Source: Apostichopus japonicus
Lineage: Eukaryota > Echinodermata > Holothuroidea > Aspidochirotida > Stichopodidae
DNA length: 64,000 nucleotides
Assembly (NCBI RefSeq): GCF_037975245.1
Contig: NC_092568.1
Span: 4,795,001-4,859,000 of the forward strand
Direction: 5' to 3'
Shown: piece by piece, positions 57,786 to 64,000 of the stretch
How positions within the stretch are numbered: position 1 is the first letter of the stretch
How the letters are laid out: each line of letters starts with the position of its first letter
Notes under the pieces: generated by a model
Databases searched by the model: none
What the model was told of the DNA's origin: nothing
What the model saw: only the letters and a program-made list of their open reading frames with translations
Position numbers and translations under genes: made by a program

Positions 57786-57816
57786 TGAGCATAAAAATCT
57801 CGAATCTGGTTGCGTT

Positions 57817-58092
57817 TCACACCACCAGGCAACTTGTAGACAACTTTTTGGAAAAATTCCCAGGCACCGAGACTTGCAATTTGGTATAATTCAGATTTAA
57901 CAGGTAGAATAATTTGAAGCAAACATCAATGGCTTCATAAATGTCCTCTGGGGTAGGGCATGTCTCTGGATGATCACAAATGACTGCTTGGGGTGTATTT
58001 TGTTTCCTCCAAGAAGTAACACATATTGCTGAGGTCTTTCTGAAATCTTTTTCAAATAGAATTCCAAGTTGATGCTTCCTAAGTAACAACAA
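57817..58092 (-). pseudogene. Coding-like fragment inside the TIR element
   Basis: About 90 open codons on the minus strand with protein-like composition (CVTSWRKQNTPQAV, DHPETCPTPEDIYEAIDV). It may be the end of a transposon-borne gene. I do not recognise the family. Confidence 0.3.
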
Positions 58093-59440
58093 AGAAAAGA
58101 AAAGAAAATTCCCATCATAATGAAGTTGTGTTAAAACCTTCTTGGAGCATAAGCAGTTTTTTACAAGTACCCCTCACAAAACATGAACATTCCTAAAAAA
58201 AATGCCCACAATTTAATCAGTTGTGATTCTAACTTCTTCAAGTACGTTTGAATCTAGAAAGCCAGATGGCCTATAGTGATTACTTGTCAAAACAGGAACT
58301 TGCATTAAACTTTCATCAGACAAGGAAGGCAACTTTTATAACCAATGCATCATGTTAACAATGCTTAAAACAATGCTCACTCCCACTGCAATTGTGTAGA
58401 TTGATATGAATTATAACAGCTAGATCACTTCCATAAGATAGCTAAATTATAGTTGGGCCTAGGTCTAAAAGTATCACCAATCCACATCAGCTTCGGCCTA
58501 CTTGCTACAACTTACAAGCTAAAATGGCAATTAGTGGTAATTATATATTGCATTACATGAATATATGTTTATCCCTTATTGAACATAGTACCAGCGTAAC
58601 TATAGGCCCATGCCCGATGCTATTTAAAATGCATTGTCTTGAAATAGCCTAAGTATACCCTACTAGTACTAGGCCTAGTAGTAGTACTACTTAAAAAAGT
58701 GACTCGCAGGGTATACGAAGTTACGGTTAACGCACAAAAAGGAATAGAATGCACTAGATTACAATAAAGGCCTAGACCAAAGTCCTCCGTCCGTCCGAAG
58801 GCAATTCCGTTTACTGTTTACTTGTATGTAGGCTACACTGATTCGTTGACAATTATGAGTTGACTATGACAAACAGCAGCTAGCCTATTATATTAACTTA
58901 TAGTATGACTTTAACGTTAGGTCTACGTAACGCAAGCGATTCAAATGTATTCGTCTACCCAGCTTAGTCGTGGGTCTCTAAGCATATCTCGTTCTTGTCA
59001 CGTACACTTACATAATATCAAAACATACCTTCGAATTTTTCAATCAATTCTTCCAGGCCCCAGTCTCCTATAACGTCATTTTCATGCCATTGTAGCTCGT
59101 TATCGCACAGTCAGTACGTAACGTTTTGTGGCTTGAACGTATATATGGCTGTGGTTACTATAGTACATTTAGTAACGATAAAGGTCGACAAACTGGTACA
59201 AGTATTGCTAGGTACGGTAAATGGATGTTCACGGTACGGTGGTACTTACACTAAGAATCCAGCTGACGGGAGGTTTGACCAATCAGAATACTCGAACTGA
59301 AAGTACACTTCTGCAGGTGTTAAAAAATCCACGCTACATAAATTATGTAACCCTACTCAGGGTCAGAGTAACCCTTCAGGTGTAGGGTGAACGGTTACAC
59401 CTGGAAAGTGTTAAAATTCAACACTCCATTTTTTTGCGTG

Positions 59441-61105
59441 TAGTGACATCTATAAGGAAATGTCCGTAATTTACAGTATAGGATACCCAATATGCCTTTG
59501 GCGAACGGCCATTCCACAGTTAAACTATAACCAGGCCTCTAGGACTGATTGGTGCACAAATCATGATATTCTTTTACCACGTTTGGTTAGTTGTAAAAAC
59601 TCATTCGCAAAAGGCAAGCAATATCTTATGCAACATTATAATCAGTTGTATGCTTGAGCAAAGTGGTAAGTGCATGAACAAATTTTTTAGGGCCTAGTTC
59701 TTTTCGTTTTGTTTACCCAATTGTCATGACAAATTTTTGTGAAAAAATATTAAAAATTTCCACCTTTATCGCCCTGCCTATCATAAAAGATAACAACAGA
59801 TCACTAAAGTTTACAGAGATAGTCTGGTTTGCATGCATGGGACACTATAAAATGCAATTAATGGACTATAGCATATAGCCTAGCCTACTTCTAGAGGAAA
59901 GTGGCACTAATACTGTACGTAGCAAATTCACGTTCATTAATTTTGGTTGGTAAGAACAGATATTGAAGGCCTGATAGTACTTTATTAGAAGTGGCATATT
60001 CTCTACATGCCAAACCTCACTGCAGAATAAAACTTCTTAAATATCTATGGACCCCAATAGTGTCCATGCAATATGTACAATAATGGGAATATTCCATTTC
60101 AAACACTGATATAGAGTTGTAATTCAATTTTAAGGCACTTCAGCTAGAACTACCAATTCTGCATCCCATATATTTGTGTATGTTTTTTAATTTTTTTGTT
60201 TTTTTTGGGGGGGGGGGCAAAAAACATGATATCTCCTTGATCATGAGTTTTCTTATCTCTTTGAAGGGTTTCATCTTGGCATAGATAAACCAGACAACAG
60301 AATATGTCTAGATTCTATTGGAAAACTATCAACGTTGATGTAACAAGGTATGTTTAACAGGATGTCAAAGCGTCATTGTCATGTAGACCTACGAACACGT
60401 CTCCATAGCATTCCTGTAACTGGATCATGGAAACAGGTAAATTCTCAATCTGTTTTAATTGTACAGGATGTCAGCAGTATGCAGTGAAGGTCTAGTTTAG
60501 TTAACGTCACTCTTTCTGGACAAATTAAACATTTACAAGTTTAAAGGTAGTCTGTATTGGCCCTAAATTTTGGCCACTTTAATTGCTAGAAGTTTTCAAA
60601 AAAAGTACTTTCCTGGGGGTAATAACCCTTTAAATTGTGCTCAGACATTCTAAATGATGCGACACGAGATGATTCAATGTCCCAGTGAGGTAAATTTCCT
60701 CCAGGGAAATAAACATACTTAAAAAAGTTGTCCATAGTGAAAATTTGGCATATTTAGGGCCAATTCAGCATACCTTAAAGCCACACTCTGGCCTAACTGC
60801 AGAGCAACCATCAATATAGGCATGTAATTGTAAGTTGCAAAACGTGGCGTACCATTTTCCTGGTTTAGTGGTTGAAGCGGTTATAAATACATGGTACAGT
60901 ATGGTGTAAGTTACATTTTCATGTTTGCAAGGTAAAAATAATTGGCCTAAATCCACCAACACCCTGTTTTGATCAGATATCCCTGTTTTTATCTAGATCT
61001 GTGTACAGAATGAAGCATTGGAATATAACAACATTCAAGGCAAAGCCTGCAACTTGTAAAAGTTTTTGCAATTAGCACCTAAATGCTGTCTTCTTTCTCG
61101 ACAAG
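59441..61105. other. No gene recognised
   Basis: AT-rich sequence with a poly-G run near 60209 and short ORFs only. Confidence 0.45.
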
Positions 61106-62618
61106 TTGGTGTAGATCTTATTGTTCCTCTACCAGTGACAGCTGCCAAGCGACTGTACATAATAACACTGTCTGACTTCTATTCAAAGTGGCCTGAGACT
61201 AAGGCAGTGCCTGACAAGACTGCAGCCTCAACTTCTAATTTCATTACTGATGTGATGATGAGGTAAGCATGTCTTAAAAAGTGAATAATTTTCTGTAGTT
61301 AGTTCCAATATGAATGGCATCATATCTGTTATTTGTACCATGCACATAACTCGTAGTGTATGCCATGGCAGAATGCTGTGTTTGAGTATAACTATTTCCA
61401 ATTAGGTATTAAGCATACAGAAAGGTCATGAAGGTAGGTGAGAACCGAGAAAGTGTACTGTTAGTCTTTGCAGGTTAAGTCCCCATTAACAAGTTTATAT
61501 GTACGTAGTTTTTGTTCCTATATTTACTTGCAAAGGTTCCACCTCTGGTTCTTAAGTAGCATATAGCACATCCCCAACAAGTGATTTTGGCTGGACATGT
61601 TTCACTGCAGCAGACACAGTTTATTTGTTCAAACAAATGATGAGTAAATAATTAAGACCACAGTCCACAGCTAGACAACACCTATTGTGTGTTGTTTTTC
61701 AAAAAGGTTTTGGACAGTCTGATATTGTAACCACATGGAACTTTTCTGTTTATAAAGTGTGAACTTATTACTACTTGGCTTTTTTGACAGGAACTTCGAC
61801 ACGATAAGAGAGATAATTTATCAACTGAGTTTTGATACCATTTCTCTGTTAGGTCCGTTGTGGAAAATTGCTAAATGTGTTTGTGTGTGTGGTGGGGGAT
61901 ATTTCCTGAAACCCCATTTCTTTGGCAAAATAAGGCAATGTTTAGGTCTCTTGATGCAAAATGATGTATAACAGTACATTTTACTATAATAATGTTTAGC
62001 TAGCATAATTTGTTTTTGCATTTGGGTCATACAGAGGGTGTTTTGAACCCCCGTGGATCCTGATTCAGGACAATTAATGCTTGATCGGCATTAAACAGTC
62101 ATAACATGCACACATACATCAATAGAGCACCAAAAGGCATCAAACTTCTGTTGTATCCTAGCTTACTCTAATTTGATAAATGTCTGATATTAAATTAATT
62201 AATATGTCACAAATGTTGTATTGGCTCATGTGGTTAAACCTTTTCAGGTTTGGTAGTGAACTGTACAATATAGCGCCAAAATAATGACATACAATCTCCA
62301 ATAAAAAAAAATGGAGCCAGTAATCCCATAAACATGTAGGTGTCACAATAAAAGATCATCCAATTAACTCAATGCCTAAGCATAGTTCAGTTGTACACTA
62401 TACAGTCTACACTTAACCAATATGGTGAATGTTTATCACCTTTGTAGTGGAGCTTCCACATAAACCTCTCAAGATGATAATTTATTTTATATATGACTTA
62501 CAGTGTGGCATTCGCTACTCATCATATTGCTTTCAACTATTGTTTTGCACAGATTTGGTTGTACTGATATCTCATCTCTGACCACCAATGGAGGGAGTAT
62601 GTATGAAGTTAACAGAAT
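61106..62618 (+). pseudogene. Intron-split integrase-like gene, decayed
   Basis: Exon 61106-61262 follows a pyrimidine-rich acceptor (cttctttctcgacaag) and ends at GTAAGC. It reads VGVDLIVPLPVTA and SDFYSKWPETKAVPDKTA, an integrase core with its first Asp. A second exon after tgttttgcacag at 62553 joins in phase: RFGCTDIS, then TTNGGSMYEVN where SDQG-type sequence with the second catalytic Asp is expected, so that Asp is missing. Introns argue for a Ginger-type DNA transposon or a host gene derived from an integrase rather than an LTR element. The third motif was not found. Confidence 0.6.
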
Positions 62619-64000
62619 ACATGTCTAGACGATTTTCGTAGCAGTTAACTTGTTACCGACAATAATCTTGTCTTTCACTCTAACATATCATCAGAGAAAA
62701 TTTCGTCGGCTGCTACACGATTAAGCAAAGACAGGCCATTGACCTTTCACTGCCAGTCGTTCGGTGGAAATCTATATATTTGCAGTTCAAGTTGAAGGGA
62801 TGTGACGCTCGAAATTCTTTATCACTTCATTACTTCATTAAATAACAAATAAGAAGGCGTGTTTCTTAGTTCTGGAAATTGTGTTCAAGATAAGTTCTCA
62901 TAGTAAAACATATAACCGACCATATTCGGCTTCCTGTTGTAACTTTTGCTGTTATGGAGTTCTGTGTAAGTCTTAACGAAAAACCCGTTGGATACATGAG
63001 AATCAGCTATTTTATTTGTAATTTACAATCAAGATTAAACTATTGACGGTATCAAGTTACACATTAAAGCATTATATAAGTAATCCTACTGTTTGTGGAA
63101 AGCAGTTCAAGGGGGGAATTCTAATAGGGAAACTTCTGCATGGTTTTATTGAGGTCTTTACAAACTCCAAGGAGGATGTACTTCATCCGGATTATGAGAG
63201 TTTCAAGTACATATTGTTTGAAGAAGAGTGACAGTAGTATATCATTCTAATTAAGCAATACCTCCCTGCTTGAAGGATGCTCTAGAAAGCATGGATTATC
63301 TTTAGTTGCATCAGAGCTACAAAGGGAGAGTCATCATTCCAGTTAAATTTCCCCATGCAGGGGGTAGGAAGTGGGGGGTGGGCACACAACATCAGAGGGA
63401 CATTTTCTCATTCCACAACCACCACTCGTTATGCTATAAACCGATACACACCGGCCATATCACTTAAATATATATGATGTGTTAGTATGTTATCAATACT
63501 ATTGATTGAGATTGTTTATTGTTAACCGTGCTACAAAAATATATGGGATGACATTTTAAAATAGCATGTACAGACAGTGCCCCCCCCCCCGGCTCCCTGA
63601 TCCCATGTATATTCATTTTTCACTCTTTGCCCAGTCTGATATAGATTCAGAATATTGTGTTTGTGCATGACTATCATCCAATTTCATGTTTTGATTTTTA
63701 CTATATTCACTTTCTTTGAACAAACTTTTCTCTACAAAAATGACATATTTAAAGTGTGAGAAACATGATGAGACAAAAAATCTAGCATATTGCATCCTGC
63801 TCTGTCCTATTTGCTTTATTCTTTCCCTTGTTTGGCTTTGTTTTGTTTCCTGTATGTTTGCAGCTCTTTTGAAGAGGATATCGTTCTAAAATATCTTTTC
63901 TAATTTGAACTACTTTTGTCCAATAAGAAACATTCATAATAAGAAACAACGAACCTTTTATCACTGGATTTTCCTGGAATGCCATTTGTCTATACAAATG
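62619..64000. other. No gene recognised
   Basis: An ORF at 63043-63231 has protein-like composition but no known motif. Poly-G and poly-C tracts occur near 63359 and 63581. Confidence 0.45.

Larger units (their letters stand above)
56362..59440. mobile_element. 3.1-kb TIR element with subterminal repeats
   Basis: Ends CACTCAAAAAAATGAAGTGT and, in reverse, CACGCAAAAAAATGGAGTGT. TA lies at both borders, but the exact target duplication is ambiguous. The left end has four repeats of about 65 bp; three repeats of about 164 bp occur near 57290-57785. The TTAACAC/GTGTTAA heptamer recurs in both orientations. No recognisable transposase, so superfamily is unassigned. Confidence 0.65.

Noticed and set aside
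61106..61262. Fragment of the nearby Gypsy element
   Set aside because: Flanked by splice sites and joined in phase to a second exon; no LTR nearby; sequence unlike the integrase at 52.8-53.7 kb.

Overview
The window is eukaryotic and looks like a marine invertebrate genome: AT-rich, intron-containing, full of microsatellites and transposons of kinds common in echinoderms and other invertebrate deuterostomes (Penelope-like, CR1-like, Ty3/Gypsy, hAT, TTAA-target elements). An echinoderm, perhaps a sea cucumber, is my best guess, but nothing here fixes the species. Only two host genes can be modelled with confidence. They are tandem copies of one immunoglobulin-superfamily (IgSF) membrane receptor on the minus strand. 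Most of the rest is mobile DNA.

Region 1-9000 holds IgSF copy A (exons 5012-4931, 3287-2979, 2508-1606, 309-29). Each junction has a GT/AG site and phase 1, giving a predicted protein of about 524 residues: signal peptide, V-like Ig domain, two or three further Ig-like domains, Ser/Thr/Pro stalk, transmembrane helix and short tail. Region 18650-29060 is a second copy of the whole segment, with IgSF copy B at 18732-23160. Copy B keeps the exon structure but has lost the initiator ATG. The V-like exon differs between copies far more than the large Ig exon.

Between the copies (9000-18650) lie a Penelope-like element (PLE) arranged as a near-perfect head-to-head palindrome (9044-13327), two tandem tRNA-derived SINE units, and small MITEs with clear target-site duplications. 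Region 30600-36180 is a decayed CR1-like LINE on the minus strand, split by a 1.0-kb hAT element with an exact 8-bp target duplication. Region 37128-38650 is an eight-monomer tandem array with three-monomer higher-order periodicity.

Region 41749-56098 is a 14.35-kb Ty3/Gypsy retrotransposon with 556/557-bp LTRs that differ at about five positions, a tRNA-Leu-type primer binding site and a 4-bp target duplication. It is interrupted by a short retroposon-like insert in gag, a 3.2-kb TTAA-flanked element in RT (carrying remnants of a P2X7-cytoplasmic-domain-like gene and a THAP-domain gene on opposite strands), and a 2.2-kb hAT-like element in RNase H that itself contains a 376-bp MITE. Downstream of pol is an intact extra ORF for a C2HC zinc-finger protein. 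After the 3' LTR come a 3.1-kb TIR element with subterminal repeats and a decayed, intron-split integrase-like gene.

All gene models come from reading the sequence. No database search or alignment program was used, and comparisons between copies were counted by eye.
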